In this document: in pieces, positions 32,050 through 46,999 of the stretch
Position numbering within the stretch: the first letter of the stretch is position 1
How the letters are laid out: each line of letters opens with the position of its first letter
Assembly: GCA_963082975.1 (NCBI GenBank)
Contig: OY720349.1
Coordinates: 61,316,501 to 61,380,500, forward strand
DNA: 64,000 nt
DNA from: Labia minor
Taxonomy: Eukaryota; Arthropoda; Insecta; Dermaptera; Spongiphoridae
Direction: 5' to 3'
Translations under genes and position numbers: made by a program
The notes under the pieces: generated by a model
Seen by the model: the letters and a program-made list of their open reading frames with translations, nothing else
What the model was told of the DNA's origin: nothing
The model's database searches: none

Positions 32050-35000
32050 TTATTTGTCTTTTTCAGGCGATTGTTTCGGTGAGTCATGAGTATCGCCGTT
32101 TCGGTCAGCCGATGAACGTTCCCTAAAAGTAATCAAAATAAATGAATAGTTTAAAGCAAATTTTCTACAATGCATGTTTCCAAGAAAAAACTAAAAAAAT
32201 AGGCAAGAAAATTATGCAAATACTTGGTTAACTGGTTTATTATCAAGAAAGAATTAAATAATCCAAATGGTAAGTTATTAAATTAGGAATAAGAAATTCT
32301 GATATATTGACCATTAATAATATAAATAAATAGTACAACAAAATGCACTAAAAAATTTATTTTATTTAGATCTTAAATTTACAAGTTTTAAATTTTATAT
32401 TCGAATTATTTAAATTAAATTTCTGGCCTATTTTTGACAATATAAGTTTTTTTATAAACATTTTCTTAAAAAGAATTTAATTTAATTTAATTCAAGAGTT
32501 AAAATTTTAATAAAAATATATAACCTAAATACTAATTCAAATCTATTTGTTTGTCTTTCTACCTTCCTAGGAAATTTCATTACAACAAATGGACAAAATT
32601 TAATAGATTAATATAAAATTTACTTTGAATAATTTTTATTTGGTTATTAATAAAAATATCAAGTACAAAAAGGAAAGATGTATATATATATAAATATAAA
32701 GTATAAATGCATTATATTAATATAAAAAGAAAATGTAAAAAATAAATGGGTACACGGTACTCTGAAAATTTTCTTTACCTGCTCTTGCTTTTGGAGCGAG
32801 AGCGTCGCTTAGTCGGAGAACGGGATCTGGATCGGGAAGCCCTTCGTTCAGACCTGTTAAATGAAAAAAAAAATTAATCACTACAAATAGAGATCTATCT
32901 ACTATTACCTTGACATTCATGCCTCATGCCACAAGCCATAGTCCTCTCATTTTGTCTTGTCATTAAAAAAAAATAATCGTCATGTCAGGTAGATTTAATA
33001 TTTTCTTGATTATTTCAATAATAGGATTAATAAAATTAATAAAGTGTTAATGCTATTCACACCTATATTAATAGTGTCTATATTTAATAACTTAATTATA
33101 AAGTGTATTAATAATTGTAGGTTAGTTCTTCAGACTCCAAATAAAATGGAATTTAAATCCAATGTCATCATGATGATCATTTTACCATTTCCGTTTTTAA
33201 TTTTTTTGATTTTTGAGTTGGAGTGGACAATGGCTTTTGAAATAAATTATAATAAAAACAAAGTAATAACTTAAGATTTAAATGAAAACATATAAATAGA
33301 AAATAATTAAGAAAAATTATAATTAAAGAAAAAAATAAAATAAAATGTTTGTTGTTGTTTTTGTAAGATCTCTAGAGATACATATCCTTTCGGTTTGAAT
33401 GATTATCAAACAAAAAGCAGTTCTGGTTGAACCAACCAAATGTAAAGTGAGTGAAGGTAACAAGACATTAGGAGTCGTTCTTATTTGTCTATGTCGGGCG
33501 AGGGCCTCGGAGACGCCTGGCCGTTTCTGGCGGCCGACCCGTGCCCCCTAGAAACAAGCCACTTTTAGAGAGAAGCCTTGAAAAGGCCCTAAACCCCCCC
33601 ACCCAATCTTCCATGGATATATGAATACCTGATGTGCTTTCCATTAAAATAATTTTATTCTTCCTTGCTTACCTGCTGCGTGAACGTGATCTTGATCGAG
33701 TTCGACTGCGGTAATTATCTGCTCCTGAACGCGATCTTGAACGTGAACGAGAAGCTCTAGGTGACCTATTAATACAAACAAATAATATAAGTCGATTATT
33801 ATAAATTTTATAAAATTTATACATCGATTTTGAAATATCTTGAAAATCATCTGATCGGTAATGCTAAAAATTTACAGGCGATTAAAACATTTCAGAGTTT
33901 CATGAGGTAAAACAAATTTGGATTTATTACTAATGAATAGAGGGATGAGGGAGGTGAATAAAATTGTATTTAAAAAGAGTGAAATTAATATAATGGTAAA
34001 TTATATTATATGCTATATATATATATAGCATATAAATACAATTTTCCTAAAATTATCATTCTTTATTAGGTATATTACAATTGTAATTTTTTAGTCCAAT
34101 ATTCTCAAACATTAACATCCACATAAAATCTTCAAGCTCTCAGCACTTCATATTCCAACCTGACAATAACCCTTCATTATAATAATTACTAAATTAATTC
34201 AATATTAATACATATTATATATTAATAAAAATATTAGAAATCTTGATTTGTCTTTTCACGAAATTATAAATTTAAAAATAGAAGTATGTATATGAAAATT
34301 TAATTTATTAATTTTAAAATAATCCCAGGGTGTAGTAAATAATTACCTATTTGGTTTATTCTAATAAATTTAGAAAATTCATTAATGTAAATGTACCACG
34401 TATGTCCAATATAGTAACTTCACAAAACTTTTATTTGAAAAAATCCTCAATATATAAATATGTAAAAAAAATAGATAATAAGCATTTGTTAGATGAATAT
34501 CATACTTACAGTTTTGATTAGTAAATTATATGATTGGTCATTAAGAGGTGATGTGGTAGGTTATCATGTGTAAAAAAATAAATAAATTTTTCCTGATTAT
34601 ATTTTCCAATTTTTTTTTTAATTAAAATGTTTAAAAATATTTATTTTTCCAATTAATAGGAACCCAATGGAATTTTTACCTTCAATTTACGTGACTGCCG
34701 ATAGAGTCTCGAAGTCAAGTCTTATGTTTTTAAATCCATTTATAATGCTATTTTATGAAGCTTTCAACTAACAAGTGAAGTGGAGAGTGCGAGAGCAGAG
34801 GTTCTCAAAGGCAACGTTCTTGCGAACGCGAGGACCGGCGGAGTTAGAAGATCTAATAGCTTAAGGCCACGGCAAGGACTAGAAGACTCTGATCTCGGAG
34901 CACTTCTAGATGTCATAAAATTGTTATCAAAGAAAATCAAACAAGAGGTAGGTATATCGAGAGGAAATCATTTATTTTGCCTAGATTAAAGGCAACTTGT

Positions 35001-36634
35001 TTTTCTAATTGTAATAAGAAATAAAACATCTCATTTTAGTAGGTTTACCGCAAAACTATAATAGAATTAAATATTTAAAACTCAAATTAAAAGAAAAGAA
35101 AAAAACCTAATAATTTAAGAAAGGGATAACCATTCTAAAAACCTAAACAAAAATTATTGTAAAATATATTATTTTAAAGAATATTTTACGTGACAAATTA
35201 AGAGAGAGTAAATAAAAAAAAATTATTAAATTTTAAAATCTACTAATAGAAATGCTTTAAATATATTTATTATTACATTATGGATTAGGGTATCATATAT
35301 ATACACTTAATACGTATATATATTTATATATATATATATATATGTTTTGGGCAAATGAAAGGATGGAGTGATGAGGATTTAATTTTGATATCCATGGAGG
35401 TAGACTCACCTGTAATTGTCACGAGAGCGTGATCTGGAACGAGATCGTGATTTGGAATAATTGCGTCCTCGTGAACGAGAACGAGAACGAGATCTGGATC
35501 GGGAATATGATCTTGAACGTGACCTTCTTGAACGTGAGTAAGACCGACGAGCTGGGAAACGGCTGTCAAAAAATCAAATGTTTTAAAATTAATTTATTTC
35601 TAATTGCTAAAGAACGATTTCAAAATGAGATTAAATTATACTCTAAAGTTGAAAATATGAATTAAAATTAAAGATTGCTACGCTGTTAAATACTATTTAA
35701 TTTCTTATGCTAAAAATATAATTAACAATTTACCTTCTCCAAGTGCGACCACGAAATCGACTACATTCTCTTGCAAAATGTCCTGGTTCACCGCATTCAT
35801 AGCACCGATCATCACCAGATCCACGGCCACGGGCATATCCTCCTCCGCCACCCCCTTTCCCATTAGACATTTCGACACGAACTCGTCTTCCACAAACAGT
35901 TCTGAAAATGAAAGATTTATAACAATTTTTTTTTTCCATATAATAATAGTATATTGATTGATAAAGAAAGTTTCGTTAACAATTTTTTATTAGAAATATC
36001 GATTATTGAACCTTTTTACATTTCAATTTCATGATATTTTCTTTTATTTGGTAAGTTGATATAGAAACAATTTTAAAGAAGTAAAACTTATTCAAATTAA
36101 CCCAAAAGTTATTTTTGAAAAGTAAGATATATCTATTTAAGAGATTAATAAAAGAACATTTTTAGATTTCTAATAGAAGCCGATAAGATAATCCTTCCCA
36201 CCCAATTAAATTTACAGAAAATAAATAAATGCAGAAGGTGATTAGCTTAAATTTTTCATTTCCTATTTGGAAAATGGTTAATTCTTATGATTATAAATTC
36301 TAAAATGAGTGTAATTTTTCCAAGTCAATCGTGCTAGTGTTATATAAAAATAAATTTTTACCTTCCATCTAGACCTCTAACTGCATCTTCAGCATCTCGT
36401 GCATCTTCAAATTCTACAAAAGCGAATCCAGGTGGATTTCTTGCTACCCAAACATCACGTATTGGCCCGTAATAAGAAAATGATTCTTCAAGTTCCTGCC
36501 TGGATGCCGCTGATCCTATATAAACAAATTCATTGTTTTCAATTACAAATAATTACGCAATAATTAGAACTGATTATAATTTTACCTAAGTCCCCAACAT
36601 AGACCTTTCGGTCTGAAGCTCTATACCGAGACAT
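32050..36634 (-). CDS. SR splicing factor of the SRSF7/x16 type, 7 exons
   Basis: Exons 36586-36634, 36362-36515, 35734-35901, 35410-35562, 33673-33765, 32779-32853 and 32050-32122 join in frame to 254 residues. The RRM covers about 10-80, with RNP2 KVYVGDLG (10-17) and RNP1 GFAFVEF (46-52). [16 protein letters not shown] and [13 protein letters not shown] match SRSF3/SRSF7 closely. A CCHC knuckle follows (C101, C104, H109, C114), which separates SRSF7/x16 from SRSF3. From about 125 on is an RS domain with dense Arg-Ser pairs, ending ...[10 protein letters not shown]. The protein binds exonic enhancers and mRNA in the nucleus and, by analogy, also acts in export. Introns 2-6 all split an Arg codon as AG|G or AG|A, so internal exons 3-6 can each be skipped in frame. 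Two further exon-like islands lie in introns 4 and 5 (separate entries). Confidence 0.93.
33481..33547 (-). CDS. Candidate alternative terminal exon of the SR gene
   Basis: In intron 5, 125 bases after exon 5, a good acceptor (TTGTTTCTAG) precedes 67 bases that continue the Arg codon in frame and end in TAA. It encodes [20 protein letters not shown] then DK, very like the constitutive last exon, [20 protein letters not shown] then EKDK (32050-32122): RNG, the two SP pairs and the final DK are shared. Both exons also have the same phase. The segment is much more G/C-rich than the rest of the intron. Use of this exon would give a 227-residue isoform without exons 6-7. It could also be a dead duplicate, but there is no stop before the expected end. 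Confidence 0.6.
34680..34905 (-). other. Candidate stop-containing cassette exon in SR gene intron 4
   Basis: A G/C-rich island in the intron has an acceptor (CATCTAG, after 34906 on the minus strand) and a donor (TTGAAG|GTAAAA at 34680). Entered in the frame left by exon 4, it first reads [14 protein letters not shown], which resembles the RS domain, then drifts and stops about 46 residues in. Stop-carrying exons are used to autoregulate SR genes in vertebrates; here that is inference. The plus-strand 69-codon frame over it has no likely function. The acceptor lacks a strong pyrimidine tract. Confidence 0.35.
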
Positions 36635-37120
36635 TCTGAAAGCATGTACAAAAAAATTGATATTAGTATATAAGAAAAAGTACAAAATATTGACTATTAA
36701 AATTGAATAATTTTTGAATAAATTATAAATAGGAATATAATTTAAATTATTATAATTCTAGGATTAAAATAATAAATACCTAAATCATAAAAAATGATGA
36801 AACCGTTAATAGCGTCTTATTGGTTTCAAATAAAAATGGTGGATGTTGGTCCTAAACGAATGACAAACGCTGTGTTGCCAAGCTTCTTTAGTTAAGGACT
36901 CTTCCACCAGATTTGCTTCTAATTTCTCACAATTTGAATCATTTTGAATGTTTAAATTGAAAAATATATAAAATTGATTTAAACTTTATTTAAAATAAAA
37001 TAGTATATTTTGTTTAATAAATTTAATAAAAACAAATCTTTTTAACATTATGTTTCACTTATCTTTACCGTATTCAAAAATAATAATTGTTATAAAATAA
37101 ATAATATAAATTTATATATA
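36635..37120. promoter_or_regulatory. 5' flank of the SR gene
   Basis: The likely promoter and 5' UTR lie here. A less A/T-rich patch at about 36822-36915 (GGTCCTAAACGAATGACAAAC, GTTGCCAAGC) is 190-280 bases from the ATG. A small intron in the 5' UTR is possible. No TATA box is assigned. Confidence 0.35.
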
Positions 37121-38072
37121 ATTTTTACCGACCGACGATAGTAAGGGAGGTATTGTTTTCACACCAAATTTCACATATGGAGATTTTTACATACCTCCAC
37201 GAATCATGCACTTTGTATTGGTTTTATCCTCGGGAAAAATCATCTTCATTAGGTTTTTCTTAATTTAAAATTATACTAGCTGCTCAGAGCGCCGAAGGCG
37301 CTCTTCACACCTAGTCGGGGCCTCCGCCCCCTGTACCCCTGAGTGGTACATAGTATTTGGTTGAAAGTAGTAAAAGGTTTTCATCCATTTTGTTTCAATC
37401 AGTATATTACATAAAAGATTCATTTCTGTTTGTGTTCTTATTTAAAATATATTTTAATTTAATAAGTAAATTAATTATATATTAGCGGACCACACGCAAA
37501 GAAATTGAAACGCAAAAGTTTGAAATGTATCTATTAATGCAATAAAAAACAGATATGGATATAACATAAATATTTTTAATTTATTTTATTTATAATATAA
37601 GAATAGATATATCTCACATGCGCTGGCTGTGACGTCATATCTAAAAAATAATAAAAAGTAAGCAAAAAATTATTTTTTCACTTTTCTCAAAAAGTATTTA
37701 TTATTTTCCAATGAATTTCACGCTATTAATAGATTAGCCCGAGGGCTATCAAATGGCATTGGAATGACTCAAATCGCATAAGTCGTTTAGGAGGAGTATG
37801 TGATAGAACTGTCTTTTAAATATATAGATGTCGTCACTCAGCCCTTCATGACGTCACAGCCTCCTTATTATGGTCCCGGGAAAGATCACGGTACTCTTCA
37901 GCTTATATATTATAAACAAAACAAAATTAAAAATATTTATTTTATATCCATATCTGTTTTTATTGCATTAATAGATACATTTAAATTATTTGAAATTGTT
38001 TCTGTAGCTGGAAATTAATTTATTTCAAACCGTCGGTCGGTTCTGCGCCTGGCCACAGGTCAACTTATTTGA
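37121..38072 (+). repeat. Interspersed repeat family A, copy 4, with inserted sequence
   Basis: ACCGACCGACG at 37127-37137 and CGTCGGTCGGT at 38032-38042, followed by the GGTCAACTTATT tail. The middle is interrupted from about 37276 by family C sequence and further material, and a duplicated part of family A itself (37530-37640, inverse) is present. TGACGTCA at 37630-37637 and 37849-37856. The frame 37800-38018 is repeat sequence. Confidence 0.78.
37276..37440 (+). repeat. Repeat family C, copy 2, inside family A
   Basis: Starts ACTAGCTGCTCAGAGCGCC with a perfect hairpin AGCGCC-GAA-GGCGCT, then CACACCTAGTCGGGG and, like 27600-27680, AGGTTTTCATCCATTTTGTT with TCAGTATATTACATAAAA. It is shorter than the copy at 27415. 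Confidence 0.65.
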
Positions 38073-38170
38073 TCTAAAATATAATTAATTTAGAATGAAA
38101 AATTCAGATTTCATATGTATTATTAGAAAATTAATATTAAAATATTACTATATTTTGTGCGGGTCTAGAA

Positions 38171-38407
38171 TAGGGTGACCATATTTCGAAAACACCAAAC
38201 CGGGACATTTGTAAAAAATCTTTTTTTAGAGCTATATTGAATGAAAAATCGAAAATAAGAGCCAAAATAATTGTAAGAAAACGTTCGTCGGACCTAAATA
38301 TTTAAAAACTGAGACAATAGACTGTGCCGAAGACATTTTACGGGACGCCGGGACATAGCATCTAAAATCGGGACAATCCCGGAAAACAGGGACGTTTGGT
38401 CACCCTA
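38171..38407. mobile_element. hAT-type MITE with perfect 8-bp target duplication
   Basis: A 237-base element with inverse ends TAGGGTGACCA and TGGTCACCCTA, flanked on both sides by GTCTAGAA (38163-38170, 38408-38415). The interior has CCGGGACA/GGGACA repeats but no coding part. The 8-bp duplication and the TCTAGA core are typical of hAT elements of the Charlie type. Confidence 0.9.
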
Positions 38408-38427
38408 GTCTAGAAGCATACTTTTAA

Positions 38428-38662
38428 ATGGCGCCTATGGCAAATACCGATCTTACGTCCCTCTGGAGTGATAGGTATGTTTTTTTGGGAACAAGATAAT
38501 TCATCTTTCATTCTTCCATTTCACTTAATGCCTTTCTTTTGCATACGTAGTTTTTTGATAATTATACTTATATCTATATAATTATTTTTACGTTAGGTGC
38601 TTTTCGCGCCCCTCTTGAGTTGTCGCCCATGCCTGGCGATCCCTAGTTACGCCTATGTATGT
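38428..38662. repeat. DNA-transposon remnant
   Basis: Two G/C-richer patches (ATGGCGCCTATGGCAAATAC at the left; GCGCCCCTCTTGAGTTGTCG with GGCGATCCCTAGTTACGCC at the right) bound A/T-rich DNA. The right patch, read inversely, has the 'GGCGTAACTAGGGATC' wording common to hAT ends. No clean pair of inverse ends or target duplication was found. Confidence 0.4.
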
Positions 38663-40179
38663 GTGTGCAAGTGTTATCAATAATTATAAAACAAAATCTA
38701 GGCTTCTTTTTTATATTGCCATTATTTAATTTGGCAATATTAACATTAGATGTGTGTGGTAAGTATGTGAGTTTTTCTGTAGATTAAACCTCAGCTCTTC
38801 AGCTCTTTTTGACCTTATTTCCAAGTAAATTTATTGTTAAGGCTTTCAACGTTGTAAACTTGTTCTTTCTGCAATAATCACAGACCATCCGCAATAATAT
38901 CACTGAATGACCATTAATGATGTAAACTTTTTGTCATAACCCTGACAGGTCTTTTTTCTTACTTTTTCATATATTTGGTATGAATAAGATTTTCGAAGTA
39001 GTAGTTGCCGTCCTATATGGTCTATCAGTGAAACAACTTTAAACTTGCTATCTTTGATAATTTTACAGCAATAACTATTTTTTATTCAACTTTTTTCAAT
39101 TTTCTTTGTAAATAATAAGTGATTTGTCTTTACAAAGGCTGGTCATTTTTCATTTTGATTATTTATATTAAGTTCTTTACTTCTCTTTCTATTGATGATT
39201 AATTTATAGTTTTTTATGATGTTTCTTTTTGTTGCCAATAGCTCTCTCTTTGATTCAGAATCGAACGGTTGATTTAATTGTGTTTGTTGATTATTATTAT
39301 TTTCAATAGAGGAATTAGGCTTCTTGTTTTTTCTTTTTATTTCTTCTGATGGTATCTTATTCAAATTTGGAGGAATCAGTATGGTATAAAAATGTTGCAT
39401 TTGTTAATTGACTCAGTAACATTTGGGTAACCTTAACCGTTGGGTAGTACCGAGGACTATCTCATCGTCGAGCGAATTGTCGTCTTGTAGTACCTCTCGG
39501 CCCTTATATCGAGGTCTCAACGGCTTCTACCACATCCCCATCAAACCTATATAATATTGCTATAAGTCTGGGAATTCCTTTAAGTTTAGCGAGGATTTAT
39601 GATCGACGATTCGTTTGTGTTCACAGTCCACCAAAAAAAAAAAAAACTAATCGAACTGAAGGAAATCTCTGCCTCCATCCAAGTAAGTTCTGGGCGTAGT
39701 AGAAGCATTCTTCGAATGATAGCTCATCATAATTGTCGTCTTCTCATAGCGTCCCTCAGACGAAAACATTATATAATTTCTAGTCTTATATATTTTTATA
39801 TAACTTTATATACTATTTTAAATTCCGATTTTAGCTTTTAAATGCCCGATTATCATAAAAACACTAATATGATAAAACTAAGTAAGTAATTTTCTCATTT
39901 ACTAAAACTGAAATGTTGCATTTCTCCAACTCTGTAGAAGTAGAGAATAGAATCAAAATTACAATTTTAAAAATTGATCATCTTTGGCCGATGTTGATTT
40001 TGGTCTTATAGATAGAACAAGTATCAAGTTCTTTGTATCTTAGGATAGGAAAAGATTTTAAGGAATGTAAGTATCGTATATAATCAGATAGAAAAAATGA
40101 GACTGATATATAAATTTAAAGATATTAGAAAAGGGTAAAAAATTCAAATAAATAACATATATATTTAAACTAATAAGCA
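38663..40179. other. Intergenic, no gene recognised
   Basis: An 85-codon minus-strand frame (39143-39400; KIPSEEIKRKNKKPN, then Gln/Asn-rich) and an 80-codon plus-strand frame (39599-39841) are present, but neither has a recognised motif. The stretch 39420-39540 is less A/T-rich (AGTACCGAGGACTATCTCAT, CCTCTCGGCCCTTATATCG) and may be a retroelement scrap. Confidence 0.35.
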
Positions 40180-40185
40180 TTTATT
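40180..40185 (-). promoter_or_regulatory. Polyadenylation signal of the alpha-glucosidase gene
   Basis: AATAAA on the minus strand, 41 bases beyond the stop codon. Confidence 0.5.
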
Positions 40186-40225
40186 AATGTAATAAAAATA
40201 TTAAAATACATTTTACAGACAAATA

Positions 40226-44522
<4,297 letters not shown>

Positions 44523-44566
44523 GATGTTCTATTGGATTCTGCCTGATTTCCATTGATTTCCTTGAG

Positions 44567-44577
44567 CTTTATATATA
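44567..44577 (-). promoter_or_regulatory. TATA box of the alpha-glucosidase gene
   Basis: TATATATAAAG on the minus strand begins 55 bases upstream of the ATG, a plausible core promoter with a short 5' UTR. In A/T-rich DNA such a match can also arise by chance. Confidence 0.45.
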
Positions 44578-44579
44578 TG

Positions 44580-45600
44580 AAATTTTATCACTATTATCTA
44601 TATTATATAATTTTATTTAATTGATAAGCATTTTAAGTACGTTTATATTTAATTTGGTTAATTTTTTATTTTACAAAATAATGTGAAATTACTATAAATT
44701 ATCTACTATTATATCTACACCTTAAATAAATGTTATTTATAGAATGATATTTCAATTTTTTTTTTCTTATAATATAATAAAGTGGTTCTTGATTAGTTCA
44801 TTGTCATAGATTTAATTGACACCTCCCTCCAATCGTCATCCATCCTTCTTTTCACCTAACGTGATTGATTGCCATTCTCATTAATCATGCAGTAATATTA
44901 AATATTATAAGGATATTCCGATTTAAATATAAATTTTCCTGAATTATTAATTTAAAAATAATCATATTCTTTTTTTTTATTTTTCGAATGTGAAGTAAAG
45001 GAAATTATGGCGTGATCATGATAATATAAATCCCATAATGAGATGTTGATTTTTTTCACTATGTTATAAATTTATATTTAAGACCCTTTTATGTTAACAT
45101 TCAAGCTTTTTATAAGATACTTTTTATCCGATTGATTTCAAACTCTAAAAAAAGTTTTTTTCCAAAATATGTATAATGACGGAAAAAGGTGCACAACACC
45201 AGTCTAGTGGAGCAACTTTCTCACCAATATTAATATATGGATAAGAATTATAGAAATTAATTTTTAATACCTATTTAATTTGAAATGATTGACAGTTTTA
45301 AGTTTTTATAGTATTAACAATTCATTTCTCTAATTTTGATTCATATATTAATGCTGGTGATGATGAGAAAGGCGCTGCAGTAGACTGATGGAATTAACAA
45401 TTTTAAGTAATATTGAATATTTATTTATTTATTTATTTATAACCTTTTATTATGGTTCACTTATACATATTTTTACAATATTTACATTTATAATTTTTAA
45501 AATTGTGTAACCAGGCCCCTTAGGGCATAGGCCTCTTCCAAATTAAAATACATAATAATTAGTAATTAATGAATTTAATCAAAATGAAATTAACAAAATA
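44580..45600. other. Intergenic, A/T-rich, nothing recognised
   Basis: No coding frame or repeat end. This is the upstream region of the alpha-glucosidase gene. A short patch at 45170-45230 (GGTGCACAACACCAGTCTAG) is less A/T-rich. Confidence 0.4.
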
Positions 45601-45603
45601 TTA

Positions 45604-46455
45604 GGTTGGGGAAAAAGAATGCTCGTTGTCAAGGTAACAGTTCGCACTAAAAGAATTCGTTTGCAGTTTTTTGTTTTGTCCATTCAGTTCTGAGTTACAC
45701 GGCGTTAAAGATGGAAGTCAACAAAGAGAAAATTCGGTACATTTTACAGTTTTTCTTTGATAAGGGCGAAAATGCAAGTCAGTCGGCTGAAAATGTGAAT
45801 AGTGTTTATGGTCCCGATACTGTAACAGCTAATTACGCGCAATTTTGGTTTCGTCGATTCCGTTCGGGTATTTTTGACGTTAAGGATGCCCCTCGCACAG
45901 GCAGGCCCGTCGTCGAAAATGTCGACAAAGTCACTGAAATCATCGAAGTGGACCGGCATGTTAGTAGTCGTAGCATCGCCCAGGAGTTAAAGATCGACCA
46001 CAAAACAGTTTTAAACCATTTGCACAAAGCTGGGTTTAAAAAAAAGCTTGATGTTTGGGTGCCACACCAATTAACACCAAAAAACATGATGGATCGAATT
46101 TCCATCTGCGAAGCCTTGGCCAAACGTAATGAAATCAACCCATTCCTTAAACGGATGGTGACTGGGGATGAGAAATGGGTCACATACGACAACATTATGC
46201 GAAAGCGATCGTGGTCAAAGCGTGTTTTAGTGATAAGAAATTGGCATCAAGGGAAGAGTGTGAAAATCAATTGCTGGAGTTTTTCGCTAATAAGGACCAA
46301 GACTTTTATGAGAGAGGCATAATGAAGCTATCATTAAAATAGCAACAAATTATAGAACAAAATGGTGCATATTTGACCTAAATCGGACAATGCAAAACAT
46401 GTTAAATAAAGTCTTGAAGTTCACGTAAAAATAATGGATTTCTTTTTCCCCAACC
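45604..46455 (+). mobile_element. Mariner element with deleted catalytic core
   Basis: Inverse ends GGTTGGGGAAAAAGAA and TTCTTTTTCCCCAACC with TA on both sides (45602-45603, 46456-46457); 852 bases. The transposase starts at 45711 (MEVNKEKIRYILQFFFDKGE) and is readable through both helix-turn-helix domains, GRPVVENVDK, and VTGDEKWVTYDN with the first catalytic Asp, up to KRSWSKR near residue 168. There the frame jumps, by a deletion of about 120 codons with a frameshift, to the C-terminal part (DKKLASREECENQLLEFF in another frame, then QQIIEQNGAYLT). The second and third catalytic Asp are lost. The readable part is close to a well-preserved animal mariner, so the copy is young. Confidence 0.92.
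45711..46322 (+). pseudogene. Mariner transposase, N-terminal half
   Basis: 203 codons, of which the first 168 are true transposase (paired helix-turn-helix DNA-binding region, then the start of the DD34D catalytic domain). The last 35 codons are the deletion-shifted C-terminal region read in the wrong frame. It may still bind the terminal repeats if made, but cannot cut DNA. Confidence 0.85.
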
Positions 46456-46689
46456 TATTATTAATAAAAAGATAATAATGACAATCTAACAAAAGTTGAT
46501 TTAAAGAAAAAAATAAATTAAAATTAAAAGTTGAAGTAGTCGATTATGAAAAATTTCCATTTTTTTAAATTAGTTCCTCTTTTTGGGATTAATTTGTTGT
46601 TTTGTTTGTTTTTTGATTTATATAAAATCTTCAAATGTAGCCAACCATTATCATAAATTAAAAAAAGTCCTTTGTGAATAAATTTTTGT
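46456..46689. other. Short intergenic gap
   Basis: A/T-rich, nothing recognised. Confidence 0.4.
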
Positions 46690-46999
46690 CATTTAAAAAT
46701 CACCCGAGCTGTCCAGAATTCCTGGGTGGTGAGTGGAGCTTGTACCCTGATTTTTTGGGGGCCTGTGATTGTATTTTAGTCTGTTTTTTTTTCTCCTTAT
46801 TTCCCTTAATATTTGCTTCTTTATCTGTTGGTGAAATTGTTAAAGGTCTTTTTTTTCTTATTTGACTCCCTTTGAAGTCTCTAATTATAAGCTCATCATA
46901 TATTATTACTGCATATTTTCCCTTTTTTCTAGCCTCTAACAATTCGGGAATTAATTTGTTCCTTTTTTCCTGAACCTCTTTAGGGAAGTCTTGAATATA
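46690..46999 (-). pseudogene. LINE-encoded protein fragment
   Basis: On the minus strand the frame reads DFPKEVQEKRNKLIPELLEA, then RKKGKYAVIIYDELIIRD, then a Lys/Gln-rich tail. The 'FPKEV..KR..L.P.L.EAR..GK.A.I.YD.LI' pattern is found next to the endonuclease/ORF1 parts of animal LINEs. There is no further LINE sequence around, so it is a truncated relic. Confidence 0.55.

Noticed and set aside
34780-34989. 69-codon plus-strand frame in SR gene intron 4
   Set aside because: The minus strand here has splice signals and an RS-like start in the frame of the host gene; the plus frame has no recognised motif.
35705-35893. 62-codon minus-strand frame
   Set aside because: It overlaps the SR gene zinc-knuckle exon in another frame; the knuckle frame is the real one.
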